A stretch of DNA of 64,000 nucleotides, taken from contig CAZFLM010000011.1 of the NCBI GenBank assembly GCA_964519955.1, positions 1 through 64,000 on the forward strand, read 5' to 3'. The translations under genes and the position numbers were made by a program. The notes below the pieces were generated by a model. It was given only the letters and a program-made list of their open reading frames with translations, searched no databases and had not been told where the DNA came from. Source of the DNA: CAZFLM01 sp964519955. GTDB taxonomy: Bacteria; Armatimonadota; Chthonomonadetes; Chthonomonadales; CAJBBX01. Positions 16,373 to 24,268 of the stretch are shown here, one piece after another (the first letter of the stretch is position 1; every line of letters begins with the position of its first letter).

Positions 16373-16678
16373 CTATGGCTTGCGGACTCGCCGCGTCGGC
16401 GGCTCGAGTGCCGCCGCATGACGCGCCGGGTCCTTCGGCTTGCGGGTCGCGGCCGTCTGGCCGGGGGAGGCGGGCGCCTTGCGCGTTCTGCTTGCGGAGC
16501 GCGAGGCGGCGGGGCCCTTGGCGGCTGTGCTCTGACGGCGAGACGCAGGGCGCTTGCGCTCCGGTCGCTCCTCGTTCTCGGCCGAATGCAGGCGCGCTCG
16601 ACCCGCTGTTCGCCCCCAGACGACGAACACCGCGCATATGCCGATGGCTGCGATGGCGGCTGCCTGACCCGCGTCCAT
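16373..16678 (-). CDS. Small membrane protein with long basic tail (101 aa)
   Basis: One N-terminal membrane helix (AAAIAAIGICAVFVVWG) followed by about 75 residues rich in Arg, Lys, Ala, Ser and Pro, low in complexity and probably disordered. Such tails often bind nucleic acid, peptidoglycan or acidic surface polymers, but no family is recognised. ATG 16678 has GGGAG 5 nt upstream. It is the first gene of the run that continues with copy E and the glycosidase-like gene. Confidence 0.65.
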   Translation of the reverse strand: MDAGQAAAIAAIGICAVFVVWGRTAGRARLHSAENEERPERKRPASRRQSTAAKGPAASRSASRTRKAPASPGQTAATRKPKDPARHAAALEPPTRRVRKP

Positions 16679-16848
16679 GTGTCTCCCTCTGCACGCGAAG
16701 CCGCGTGTCGACGCGAGACAGTTCGGGTCGAAGCCGCTAGATTCCTGCCGGCTGCCCGGCGCGAAGCTCAGGGGCAGACGCGACTATAGGCGCGACCGAC
16801 TGGGTCGTGCCAGTCGCTCGCGCCCAGAGCGCTATCGGCGGCGACGGC

Positions 16849-17208
16849 CTAAGCGGCCTTACGCAGGTTCAGGAACCAGGCGTGCCGGTTGCTGTTGGCC
16901 GGGTCGGCGAACGCAGCCCCGTAGTCGACGAACGCGGTCTCGCTCCCGTTCAACACGATGCGGCGCGAGATGCGCATCCGCAGTGGCTGCAGGTCGCCCC
17001 CGTCCGGCGGGTACACCACGACCTCGGACCCGACAGGCAGGTCCAGGCGCGATCGGAAGCGCAGCCCGGTCCGGCTCACGTCGATCAGTGTGGCTTCGCC
17101 TGACGCCCCATTGGGTGTCTCTAGGTGCAGCGGCTGCTCGGCTGCCTCGAGCCTCATGGCCTCGCGGCGGTTCTCGGGTATCTCGGCTAGGGTTATGTCG
17201 GCGCTCAT
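16849..17208 (-). CDS. PilZ-domain protein (cyclic-di-GMP binding)
   Basis: 119 residues forming a single PilZ domain. The c-di-GMP binding signature is present: the RREAMR switch (RxxxR) near residue 14 and IDVSRTGLRFRS (D/NxSxxG) near residue 43, followed by the beta-barrel strands LDLPVGSEVVVY and AFVDYGAAF. PilZ proteins transmit c-di-GMP signals to motility, polysaccharide or secretion machinery. It is divergent from the cytidylate-kinase-like gene and 170 bp upstream of the small membrane protein gene. Confidence 0.9.
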   Translation of the reverse strand: MSADITLAEIPENRREAMRLEAAEQPLHLETPNGASGEATLIDVSRTGLRFRSRLDLPVGSEVVVYPPDGGDLQPLRMRISRRIVLNGSETAFVDYGAAFADPANSNRHAWFLNLRKAA

Positions 17209-17295
17209 ATGACGGTCCTTGTTCCGGTCTCGTCCGCCCGCACACCAACTGGCGCCAGCGCTTCGGCGGGACGATTCCCTTGTTCCATAGACTCT

Positions 17296-17304
17296 GGTAG
17301 AATC
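17296..17304 (+). promoter_or_regulatory. Extended -10 promoter candidate for the cytidylate-kinase-like gene
   Basis: TGGTAGAAT is an extended -10 element (TGn plus TAGAAT) with no convincing -35 box. It lies about 88 bp before the ATG at 17392 in the divergent gap with the PilZ gene. Confidence 0.4.
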
Positions 17305-17391
17305 GAACACGAAGGTCACTGGTCACCGTGCTGGGTTCGCGCCGACCCCGTGACCGTGTGCCGCCCATATCGGTCGTACCGGAGGTACGCC

Positions 17392-18093
17392 ATGCAAAGC
17401 CTTGGGGGAGCGCGCGAGGCCGATAGGCGCGTGTCGGAGTGGTTTCTGCGCGAGCAGACTCGACGCAGCGGGCGCGAGCCGGCGGCCGAGCCGGCCAAGC
17501 CCATGTCTGTCATCACCATCTCCAGGCAGTTCGGCGCCGGCGGGCACACCGTCGCCGAGAAACTGGTGCAGGCGCTGGGAGCGGACTGGGAGGTCTGGGA
17601 TCGCGAGATCATCGACCAGATTGCGCACAGCGCGGAGACCCGCAAGGACATGGTGGAAGCGCTGGATGAGCGGACCCAGTCGTGGATGGACCAGCTTGCC
17701 CGCCACATGCTCGGGGCGCACGCCATGGAGCCCCAGGGCTACCGGCGCCATCTCGTGCAGGTGCTGCTCGCGCTTGGGCAGCAGGGGCGCAAGATCATCG
17801 TGGGCCGCGGCGCGAACTTCGTCCTGCGCGATGCCCTGAACGTGCGGCTCCGCGCAGCGGTCGAGTTCAGGACGCAGGCAGTGATGCGCCTGGAGAACAT
17901 CGGCCACGACGAGGCTCTCAAGCAGATCCACCGCGTCGACCATGACCGCGCCGAGTTCACGCGCACGCTCTTCGAGCGGGACATCGACGACCCGGCGGGC
18001 TACGACCTGATCGTGCAGACCGACAATCTCGGCGCCGATGCGGCCGTGGCGGCCATCGTCGGCGCCGCTCGCCAGATGTACCCTCAGGGATAG
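17392..18093 (+). CDS. Cytidylate kinase-like family protein
   Basis: 233 residues of the cytidylate-kinase-like P-loop group (Pfam Cytidylate_kin2 type). The phosphate loop is SRQFGAGGHTVAEKL (residues about 43-57), followed by WEVWDREIIDQIA and IIVGRGANFVL, then RLRAAVEFRTQAVMRLENIG as the lid region. The first 35 residues are an Arg-rich, probably flexible extension. The substrate is likely a nucleotide or related metabolite but is not known for this subgroup. ATG 17392 has GGAGG 7 nt upstream. purC follows 75 nt later after a GC-rich hairpin (18130-18154). Confidence 0.88.
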   Translation: MQSLGGAREADRRVSEWFLREQTRRSGREPAAEPAKPMSVITISRQFGAGGHTVAEKLVQALGADWEVWDREIIDQIAHSAETRKDMVEALDERTQSWMDQLARHMLGAHAMEPQGYRRHLVQVLLALGQQGRKIIVGRGANFVLRDALNVRLRAAVEFRTQAVMRLENIGHDEALKQIHRVDHDRAEFTRTLFERDIDDPAGYDLIVQTDNLGADAAVAAIVGAARQMYPQG

Positions 18094-18168
18094 GGGCTGC
18101 CAGGGCCTCCGGCATCCCACGACCATTCGGGGCGCGCCGCCTCGCCGCGCGCCCACCGAGGAGTTCCC

Positions 18169-19101
18169 ATGACGCCTATCGTCCTGTCCACCGACATCCC
18201 CGGCATTCGCCGCTTCTCGACGGGCAAGGTCCGAGACGTCTACGATCTCGGCGACACGGTCCTGATCGTGACGACCGACCGCATCTCCGCGTTCGACTCC
18301 GTGATGCCCAACGGCATTCCCGGCAAGGGAGCGGTGCTCACAAGCCTGTCGCGGTTCTGGTTCCGCACGCTGCGGCCCGTGGTCGCCAACCACTACATCA
18401 CCTCCGACGAGGGGTACATCGCTGCGAAGCTGGCCGCGAACGGAGTGGCCGTCGACCCGGAGATGCGGCGCATGTTGGCCGGACGCTCGATGCTCTGCGT
18501 AAAGACGCGCATCTTCCCGGTCGAGTGCGTCGTGCGCGGCTACATCGCCGGGTCGCTCTGGAAGGAGTACGTCGAGGCGGGCGGGCCTGGCAAGGCGGTG
18601 ACGGTGCACGGGCGCCCGTTCCCGGCGGGTCTGCGCGAGTCCGATCGTCTGCCCGAGCCCATCTTCACGCCGTCCACCAAGGCGGAGGCGGGACACGACG
18701 AGAACATCGGCATGGAGCAGATGCGGCACATCGTCGGCGACGACTGGGCCGAGGCGCTGGCGCAGGCCAGCATCGCGCTCTACAACTCCGCCGCCGACTG
18801 GGCGCGGGCGCGCGGCATCATCATCGCGGACACCAAGTTCGAGTTCGGCCTGCACTCCGGCGCGCTGACGCTCTCCGACGAGGCGCTGACGCCGGACTCC
18901 TCGCGCTTCTGGGATGCGGAGACGTACGAGCCGGGCAAGTCGCAGGCCTCGTTCGACAAGCAGTACCTGCGGGATTGGCTGGTGGCCTCGGGCTGGAACA
19001 AGGAGCCGCCGGCGCCGGAGCTGCCGCCGGGCGTGGTGAGGGAGACCGCCGCCAAGTACCGCGAGGCGCTGCGCCGCATCGCCGGCGACGACGAGGGGTA
19101 G
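18169..19101 (+). CDS. purC: Phosphoribosylaminoimidazole-succinocarboxamide synthase
   Basis: SAICAR synthetase joins CAIR and aspartate with ATP in purine biosynthesis. The 310-residue protein is the longer form of the family. Key motifs: STGKVRDVYDLGDTVLIVTT (ATP-binding start), DRISAFDSVMPNGIPGKG, PVECVVRGYIAGSLWKEY, STKAEAGHDENI and IIIADTKFEFGLHSG. ATG 18169 has GAGGAG a few nt upstream. Its neighbours at 17.4 and 20.3 kb also belong to nucleotide metabolism. Confidence 0.97.
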   Translation: MTPIVLSTDIPGIRRFSTGKVRDVYDLGDTVLIVTTDRISAFDSVMPNGIPGKGAVLTSLSRFWFRTLRPVVANHYITSDEGYIAAKLAANGVAVDPEMRRMLAGRSMLCVKTRIFPVECVVRGYIAGSLWKEYVEAGGPGKAVTVHGRPFPAGLRESDRLPEPIFTPSTKAEAGHDENIGMEQMRHIVGDDWAEALAQASIALYNSAADWARARGIIIADTKFEFGLHSGALTLSDEALTPDSSRFWDAETYEPGKSQASFDKQYLRDWLVASGWNKEPPAPELPPGVVRETAAKYREALRRIAGDDEG

Positions 19102-19175
19102 GGGCAGCGCGAGGCATCGGGTGACCCCGGCGCAGGAGGGATCTGGCCGGCGTCGCTGCGGGAGTGGGTCCTGCC

Positions 19176-19205
19176 GGATCCCTCGCAAGGGCGGCTCGGG
19201 ATGAC
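19176..19205 (+). repeat. REP-like palindromic element (ATCCCT...GGGATGAC type)
   Basis: GGATCCCTCGC and GCTCGGGATGAC form an imperfect hairpin resembling the core of the repeats near the GIY-YIG gene (43.2-43.7 kb) and at 50.1 kb. The similarity is limited to the palindromic core. Confidence 0.45.
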
Positions 19206-19262
19206 CCCCGGCGCGGTGCGGCGGCCTTGGAGTACGGTGCGGCCGCTGTAGGGGATGCGGGT

Positions 19263-19334
19263 ATCCCGGCGCGCTCGGTTATCCGGACGCGTCCCACCAT
19301 CCCGACGCGTCCCGTCATCCCGACGAACGAGATA
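19263..19334 (+). repeat. Four tandem copies of an 18-bp unit
   Basis: Units start at 19263, 19281, 19299 and 19317. The best-conserved pair reads ATCCGGACGCGTCCCACC and ATCCCGACGCGTCCCGTC; the outer units are diverged. The array lies between purC and the promoter at 19393. On the opposite strand the units read as GGGATGAC-like, linking them to the REP core. Confidence 0.6.
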
Positions 19335-19354
19335 CCCGGCAGCGCCCGCCGTGC

Positions 19355-19391
19355 TACTGGCTTCTGGCTACTTGCTTCTCGCTTCTGCCTT
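19355..19391 (+). repeat. CTTCTGG-type intergenic repeat (reverse orientation copy)
   Basis: ACTGGCTTCTGGCTACTTGC continues into CTTCTCGCTTCTGCC. It is the reverse complement of the GAAGCCAGAAGCCAGAAGCA type seen at 34047-34080, with looser copies at 35163-35186 and 36163-36190. Confidence 0.55.
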
Positions 19392-19392
19392 G

Positions 19393-19421
19393 TTGACAGA
19401 CGCCCGGCGGGTCGCTATAAG
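19393..19421 (+). promoter_or_regulatory. Sigma-70-type promoter for the small nuclease-like gene
   Basis: TTGACA (19393-19398), a 17-nt spacer and TATAAG (19416-19421). The predicted start is about 45 nt before the ATG at 19473. Confidence 0.8.
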
Positions 19422-19472
19422 TAGGGTGGCCGCACGGCGCCCGCGCGATGTGGCGCCCGGCCAGGAGATGCC

Positions 19473-19823
19473 ATGCCCACGGACCCGTCCCAGGAGCAGC
19501 CCGCGCCGTTCGCCCACTCCAGTGAGGAGGAGATCGGGCGCCTGCTGACCTTCTATGGGGTGCGATGGGAGTACGAGCCGAGGACCTTCGCGCTTGAGCA
19601 CGGGGAGGACGGGCGCGTGACGATGTCGTTCACGCCCGACTTCTACCTGCCGGACTACGACCTGTACATCGAGGTGACAACGCTGCGGCCCTCGCTGGCC
19701 AACCGCAAGAACCGCAAGATCCGCCGTCTGCGGGAGCTGTACCCGGACGTGCAGATCAAGCTGCTGGCGCTGCGGGACGTGGAAGCGCTGTTCGCGAAGT
19801 ATGGCCGGCCCAACGGGCAGTGA
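19473..19823 (+). CDS. Small PD-(D/E)XK nuclease-like protein (116 aa)
   Basis: The protein has the layout of a restriction-endonuclease-like fold: EEEIGRLLTFYGVRWEYEPR (a helix with an acidic residue), then FTPDFYLPDYDLYIEVTT, which supplies the PD and ExT (in place of E-x-K) positions, followed by the basic helix RKNRKIRRLRELYPDVQIKL. Small proteins with FxPDFYLP..IEV often precede hypoxanthine phosphoribosyltransferase genes in GC-rich bacteria; catalytic activity is not established. ATG 19473 is preceded by CAGGAG. The convergent RNA gene follows. Confidence 0.75.
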   Translation: MPTDPSQEQPAPFAHSSEEEIGRLLTFYGVRWEYEPRTFALEHGEDGRVTMSFTPDFYLPDYDLYIEVTTLRPSLANRKNRKIRRLRELYPDVQIKLLALRDVEALFAKYGRPNGQ

Positions 19824-19837
19824 GGGTGGGACGAGAC

Positions 19838-20170
19838 GAGGAAAGGCCCGAGCGCCGCTTCTGCTCTCGCCGATTCTATCGTCGGTTGCTTAGCGCTGCG
19901 CGTCCCCGCCGTGTTCCCAAGAAACCTTTCGACCCCTCAGGAACAGGTACGGCTTCACGTTCGCTTTGCGCTCGATCGACATCGCCCTGTCGGGCAGCCC
20001 TCGGCTCTTCGGTGCACTCGGATTTGCTTGGGATGCCCGCGACCTACCTTTCGGCATTTCGCAGTTTCCGTCGCGCCTCGTTTGGCCGCGAATTGCTTCG
20101 TCGGGCTATCGGCGTCAAGCTGGTTGCTTCGCTCGGGCCTTGGCTGCTTGGGTCTCATCCCGCGCAGCGT
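19838..20170 (-). ncRNA. Candidate structured non-coding RNA (about 330 nt, unassigned)
   Basis: The 436-bp gap between the nuclease-like gene and hpt has no credible ORF but a near-consensus minus-strand promoter. The transcript's first bases (CGCTGCGCG, 20169-20161) pair perfectly with CGCGCAGCG (19902-19894), closing a large domain. Inside it are CGCGAC/GTCGCG (20075-20070 with 20043-20038), a TGCC-GAAA-GGTA GNRA tetraloop hairpin (20056-20045) and TGTTCC/GGAACA (19945-19940 with 19917-19912). A terminator-like hairpin (19871-19845) followed by TTTCC ends the unit. It does not show the conserved cores of RNase P RNA, tmRNA, SRP RNA or 6S RNA that I know. Confidence 0.65.
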
Positions 20171-20176
20171 AGATCG

Positions 20177-20205
20177 ACTATACGACAGGTCTATCCCGTT
20201 GTCAA
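20177..20205 (-). promoter_or_regulatory. Sigma-70-type promoter of the candidate RNA gene
   Basis: On the minus strand a perfect TTGACA (20205-20200), a 17-nt spacer and TATAGT (20182-20177). There is no minus-strand coding sequence downstream for several hundred bases. Confidence 0.8.
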
Positions 20206-20259
20206 GGGGCCGATTTGGCAGTTTTTGGGCCGTTTTCGGAGGGCTCCGGGGAGGGCGGA

Positions 20260-20811
20260 ATGAGCGCTGGAATGGGTGAGGTGCTGTACCCAGCGGCAAG
20301 GCTGCGCGCCCGCGTTCGGGCCATGGGGCGGCGCATCGCGCGGGACTACGCCGGCAAGGACCCGCACCTCATCACCATCCTGCGGGGCGGGCTCTTCTTC
20401 CTCACCGACCTCGCTCGCGCCATCGACATCCCGCTCTCGCTGGACTGCCTGGGCATCTCCAGCTACTCCGGCCAGGCCACCGGCTCGGTGCGCATCACGA
20501 AGGACCTCGACGACAGCATCCGCGGGCGCCACGTGCTGATCGTGGAGGACATCATCGACACCGGGCTGACCCTCGCCTACATCCGGAGGAACCTGTTGGT
20601 GCGCGAGCCGGCGTCGCTGCGTATCTGCACGCTGATGGACCGGCCGTACCGGCGCATCGTCGACATCAAGGTGGACTACGTCGGCTTCGAGATCCCGGAC
20701 ACGTTCGTCGTCGGGTATGGTCTCGACTGGCGCGGGCACTACCGCAACCTGCCGTACATCGCGGCGTTCGACCCGGCGGCGGCCCAGGCGGAGCAGCAGA
20801 CGGACGCCTGA
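20260..20811 (+). CDS. hpt: Hypoxanthine phosphoribosyltransferase
   Basis: 183-residue purine salvage enzyme that makes IMP or GMP from hypoxanthine or guanine and PRPP. The PRPP-binding motif is VLIVEDIIDTGLTL (residues about 94-107). HLITILRGGLFFLTDLAR is the first conserved loop, and VGFEIPDTFVVGYGLDW is the base-binding C-terminal region. ATG 20260 has GGAGGG just upstream; it gives the normal family length. The HerA-like gene follows 64 nt downstream. Confidence 0.95.
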   Translation: MSAGMGEVLYPAARLRARVRAMGRRIARDYAGKDPHLITILRGGLFFLTDLARAIDIPLSLDCLGISSYSGQATGSVRITKDLDDSIRGRHVLIVEDIIDTGLTLAYIRRNLLVREPASLRICTLMDRPYRRIVDIKVDYVGFEIPDTFVVGYGLDWRGHYRNLPYIAAFDPAAAQAEQQTDA

Positions 20812-20875
20812 GCGCCGGAGGACTCCATCGGGCTTCCGGTGAACGAACGAGCACACGCGCGCTATCGAGGGACGC

Positions 20876-22510
20876 ATGGCAGAGGGCGATCTGGGAGTCG
20901 TGATCGGCGGGTCTCTGGCCGAGGGGCTGGAGATGAAGCTGGACGGCTCGTATCCCATCGAAGCCCTGCGCGCCGGGCGCTTCGTGGTGGTCGAGGGCGC
21001 CAGCTACCGCTTCTTCTCGATGATCACCGACGTGCAGCTCGGCGCCGCCGCGCCCGAGTTCCTCACGAACCCCCCGGCTGCGGCGGGCGCCCTCGAGCGG
21101 GCCGTGATGGCCGGCACCAGCACCTTCGGCAAGGTCTCGCTCCGCCCGACGCTCATGCTCGGCAAGTCGGACTCCGGCGACCCCGATCTGCACCCCGTCA
21201 AGACCATTCCGCCTCACTTCAGCCCTGTGCGCGAGGCGACCGCGGCCGACGTCGAGCGCGTCTTCGGCGGCAAGGCGCAGCCGAACCACTTCCAGGTCGG
21301 CGCGCCGCTGGAGATGGACCACGCACCGGTCTTCCTGGACCTGGGTAAGCTGGTCGAGCGGTCCAACGGCATCTTCGGCAAGTCGGGCACCGGCAAGTCG
21401 TTCCTGACCCGTATCTGCCTGTGCGGCATCCTGCGCGAGGGGACGGCGACGAACCTCGTGTTCGATATGCACAGCGAGTACGGCTGGGGCGCGCCCACCG
21501 AGGACAAGTCGCGCGGCGAGGTGCGGGGCCTGAAGGCGTATGGACGTGAGAAGGTCGATGTCTTCTCGCTCGATCCCAAGTCGACGCGCCGGCGCGGCCA
21601 CAAGGTGGAGCGTGAGTTCCGCATCCCGCTGTCGCAGATCGAGGTCGAGGACATCGCGCTGCTGCAGAGCGAGCTGAACCTGCCGCCGACCGCCGTCGAG
21701 ACCGGCTACCTGCTGCATGGCGCGTACGGCGACGGTTGGCTGCGGCGGCTCATCGAGATGGACGGCGCCGACGTGAAGGCCGAGGCCGAGAGCCTGGGCG
21801 CGCATCCGGCGTCGCTCGCCGCGCTCAAGCGGAAGCTGAACGTGCTGCAGAAGCAGTGCGCGGGGTTCCTCCACGCCAACGTCGCGCCCGCGGACGATGC
21901 GGCGAAGCAGGTGCTGGACGCGCTGCGGCAGGAGCGCCACGTCGTGCTGGAGTTCGGCAGCTACAACAAGCCGCTCCAGTACATGCTGGTGGCGAACATT
22001 CTGACGCGGCGCATCCATGAGGATTGGGTGGCGCGGACCGAAAAGGCGCTCGGCGACAGGAGCCGAATGCCGAAGCCGCTCGTCATCACCATAGAAGAGG
22101 CGCACAAGTTCCTGGCGCCCGGCCTTGCGGGGCAGACGATCTTCGGCACGATCGCGCGGGAGATGCGCAAGTTCAACGTGACGCTGCTCATCGTTGACCA
22201 GCGGCCCTCGGGCATCGACGACGAGATCCTCTCGCAGGTGGGCACGAAGATGATCTGCCTGCTCGACGACGAGAAGGACGTCCAGGCGGTGCTGAGCGGT
22301 ACGCCGAACGCCGGCGGGCTGCGCGGCGTGCTGGCGGGGCTGGAGTCGAAGCAGCAGACGCTCCTGCTGGGGCATGCCGTGCCCATGCCGGTGGTCATCA
22401 AACCGCGCGACTACGACGACGCGGTGTTCAGGCTGGACATGGGGTACGAGGAGCCGGCGGTCCGGAACGCGCGGCTGGAGGAGGAGAGAACGGGTGACTT
22501 TGCTGAGTAG
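20876..22510 (+). CDS. HerA/DUF87-type ATPase
   Basis: 544 residues. Residues 1-100 form the beta-barrel HAS domain typical of HerA (LGVVIGGSLAEGLEMKLDG). The RecA-like core carries Walker A GIFGKSGTGKSFLTRI near residue 165, Walker B LVITIEEAHKFL near 403 and an arginine-finger-like IAREMRKFNV segment. HerA-like proteins are hexameric DNA-translocating ATPases; bacterial versions often partner a NurA or Sir2-type nuclease, but none is adjacent. The protein ends 17 bp inside the LptD-like gene. Confidence 0.88.
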   Translation: MAEGDLGVVIGGSLAEGLEMKLDGSYPIEALRAGRFVVVEGASYRFFSMITDVQLGAAAPEFLTNPPAAAGALERAVMAGTSTFGKVSLRPTLMLGKSDSGDPDLHPVKTIPPHFSPVREATAADVERVFGGKAQPNHFQVGAPLEMDHAPVFLDLGKLVERSNGIFGKSGTGKSFLTRICLCGILREGTATNLVFDMHSEYGWGAPTEDKSRGEVRGLKAYGREKVDVFSLDPKSTRRRGHKVEREFRIPLSQIEVEDIALLQSELNLPPTAVETGYLLHGAYGDGWLRRLIEMDGADVKAEAESLGAHPASLAALKRKLNVLQKQCAGFLHANVAPADDAAKQVLDALRQERHVVLEFGSYNKPLQYMLVANILTRRIHEDWVARTEKALGDRSRMPKPLVITIEEAHKFLAPGLAGQTIFGTIAREMRKFNVTLLIVDQRPSGIDDEILSQVGTKMICLLDDEKDVQAVLSGTPNAGGLRGVLAGLESKQQTLLLGHAVPMPVVIKPRDYDDAVFRLDMGYEEPAVRNARLEEERTGDFAE

Positions 22511-24170
22511 GCTCCTCGGTCGGGCCGGGCTGTCGGGCATCGTGCTTGGAGTGTGCCTTGTTCCGGCCGCCGTGCGCGCTGCCGAACCGGGCCCATCGCC
22601 GCAGGCCAAGCTCAAGGCGCCGGAGCGCCGGCTGGACGCCATCACGCTGGAGGAGTTCCGCGCGGTATCCTGGCGTCCGCGGGACAACTCGTTCAAGACC
22701 AACGACCCGGTGCGCATCCTCCTGGAGGACACCCGGACGCACGAGCGCGTGGTGCTGGAAGCCGACGATGCCGAGGGCACGCCGGAGGGCGACATCGTGG
22801 TGCGAGGCCATCTGCGCCTCAGCCGCGAGGAGGGAGCCATCGAAGGCCGGGCGCTGCACTACAAGGCCGCCGACCAAACCGGTTCTGTCTCGGATGCGCG
22901 CGCCCAGATGGGTTCGGCCCGCGTCGAGGGCAAGCAGATCGAGCTGCTGCCGAACGAGCGGCTGAAGGCCACCGATTCCCGGTTCACGCTCTGCGCCTGC
23001 AAGCGGCCTGACTTCCACCTGACGGCGCACGAGATCGTGATCTCGGCGAGCGGGCGGGTGAGCGCCAAGCGCATCGGCTTCTTCGTCGGCGGCACGCGCC
23101 TCTTCTCGCTGCCCACCTTCACGCGCACCTTCCGCCAGCAGTCGCAGAGCCCGCTGCCCATGATGCCTGCCTACACGAAGAACGGGGGCATCGAGGGGCG
23201 GATCCGGGACGACATCATCAACACGCCCGATACCTTCCTCGATTACTCGATCCGCCTGGCCACGAAGGACAGCCCGGACGGCGCCATCGACTTCGAGCGC
23301 GATCTCACGCGGCAGGGCACCGATGCGGCTCCGCCCCGCCTGCGCGTCCTGACGGCGAAGCAGCCCCTCCGGGCCGCGCTCGAGGCCGCTCCCGCGCTGA
23401 TCGAGGGGGAGCCGCAGGCGACGGAGTTCGGCAGCCGGCGGGCCTCGCTCTACACGCTGCTGCACGTGGACCAGTACGTCTACAACCGCAAGCACACCAA
23501 CCTGCAGCTCAGCCGCCTGCCCGAGGTCGGCTTCGCCGTCCGCAACCTGCTGAACCGCACGCTGCCGGAGGACGATCCTACTTCGAAGCGCCCGCCCTCG
23601 CAGACCGCGTTCGGCAAGGGCGTCTTCAGTCCGGCGGAGTGGCTCATCAACGCGGAGGTCGGAGTGGGCTGGCTGCGCGAGATGCCGACCCGGGTCGAGC
23701 GCGGGCGGCTCGGTCTGCGGGCCGATGCGTCGAGCCCCCTATTCCGGTTCCTCGACCCCATCTACTTTCGCTACGGGGGCTTCGCTTCCGCTGCAGCGTA
23801 CGACGACGGGAACGCGTACACCATCCTGTCGCCGGAGGTGGAGGCGGACGTGTTCCTGAACCGGAACACGCTCATCGGGGTGGGCTTCCGCTACGCGCAG
23901 GAGTTCGGGCAGACGCCGTTCCTGTTCGACCGGCTGGACGTGCGCAACGAGATGCGGCTGCGGTACTCGGTGGTCCGCTCGACGTGGGGTTACGACGTGT
24001 CGGTGAACTACGACATGGATCGCGTGCGGGCCTACGACACGATCTTCTCCGTGCGCCGCCGGTTCGACTGCATGGAGGTCGGCCTGTCCTACCAAACGCG
24101 CGCGCAGAACCTCGGGCTCATCTTCAACCTGCTGCCCGTGACGCGCGCCAAGGCGGCCGGAGCGCGGTAG
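22494..24170 (+). CDS. LptD/OstA-like outer-membrane protein
   Basis: 558 residues. A signal peptide (LSGIVLGVCLVPAAVRAAEP) is followed by an OstA/LptA-like beta-jellyroll region, with strands such as VRGHLRLSREEGAIEGRALH and a CxC pair in FTLCACKRPDFHLTAHE. A C-terminal beta-barrel-like domain ends in alternating hydrophobic strands (VGLSYQTRAQNLGLIFNL). LptD inserts lipopolysaccharide into the outer membrane, so the gene supports a diderm envelope. GTG 22494 overlaps the HerA gene and has GGAGGAG about 8 nt upstream. It is shorter than proteobacterial LptD. Confidence 0.78.
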   Translation: MTLLSRLLGRAGLSGIVLGVCLVPAAVRAAEPGPSPQAKLKAPERRLDAITLEEFRAVSWRPRDNSFKTNDPVRILLEDTRTHERVVLEADDAEGTPEGDIVVRGHLRLSREEGAIEGRALHYKAADQTGSVSDARAQMGSARVEGKQIELLPNERLKATDSRFTLCACKRPDFHLTAHEIVISASGRVSAKRIGFFVGGTRLFSLPTFTRTFRQQSQSPLPMMPAYTKNGGIEGRIRDDIINTPDTFLDYSIRLATKDSPDGAIDFERDLTRQGTDAAPPRLRVLTAKQPLRAALEAAPALIEGEPQATEFGSRRASLYTLLHVDQYVYNRKHTNLQLSRLPEVGFAVRNLLNRTLPEDDPTSKRPPSQTAFGKGVFSPAEWLINAEVGVGWLREMPTRVERGRLGLRADASSPLFRFLDPIYFRYGGFASAAAYDDGNAYTILSPEVEADVFLNRNTLIGVGFRYAQEFGQTPFLFDRLDVRNEMRLRYSVVRSTWGYDVSVNYDMDRVRAYDTIFSVRRRFDCMEVGLSYQTRAQNLGLIFNLLPVTRAKAAGAR

Positions 24171-24268
24171 GCGCAGCTCACTACCTAGTCCAAACACACA
24201 CGGGCGCACCGGACCAGCGGCCTGGCATAGGCCCATTCCGGCTCCGGTCCGTCCCTGGAGGTGATCAG

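Noticed and set aside
18130..18154. GGGCGCGC/GCGCGCCC hairpin between the cytidylate-kinase-like gene and purC as a terminator
   Set aside because: The stem is perfect, but there is no U tract and the purC Shine-Dalgarno follows immediately; the two genes may be co-transcribed.
19835..19860. GAGGAAAG near 19838 as the conserved start of RNase P RNA
   Set aside because: The other RNase P core elements (such as the ACAGA..GGC 3' motif and GGUGAAAGGGUGCGG-type helix) are missing, and the promoter is on the opposite strand.
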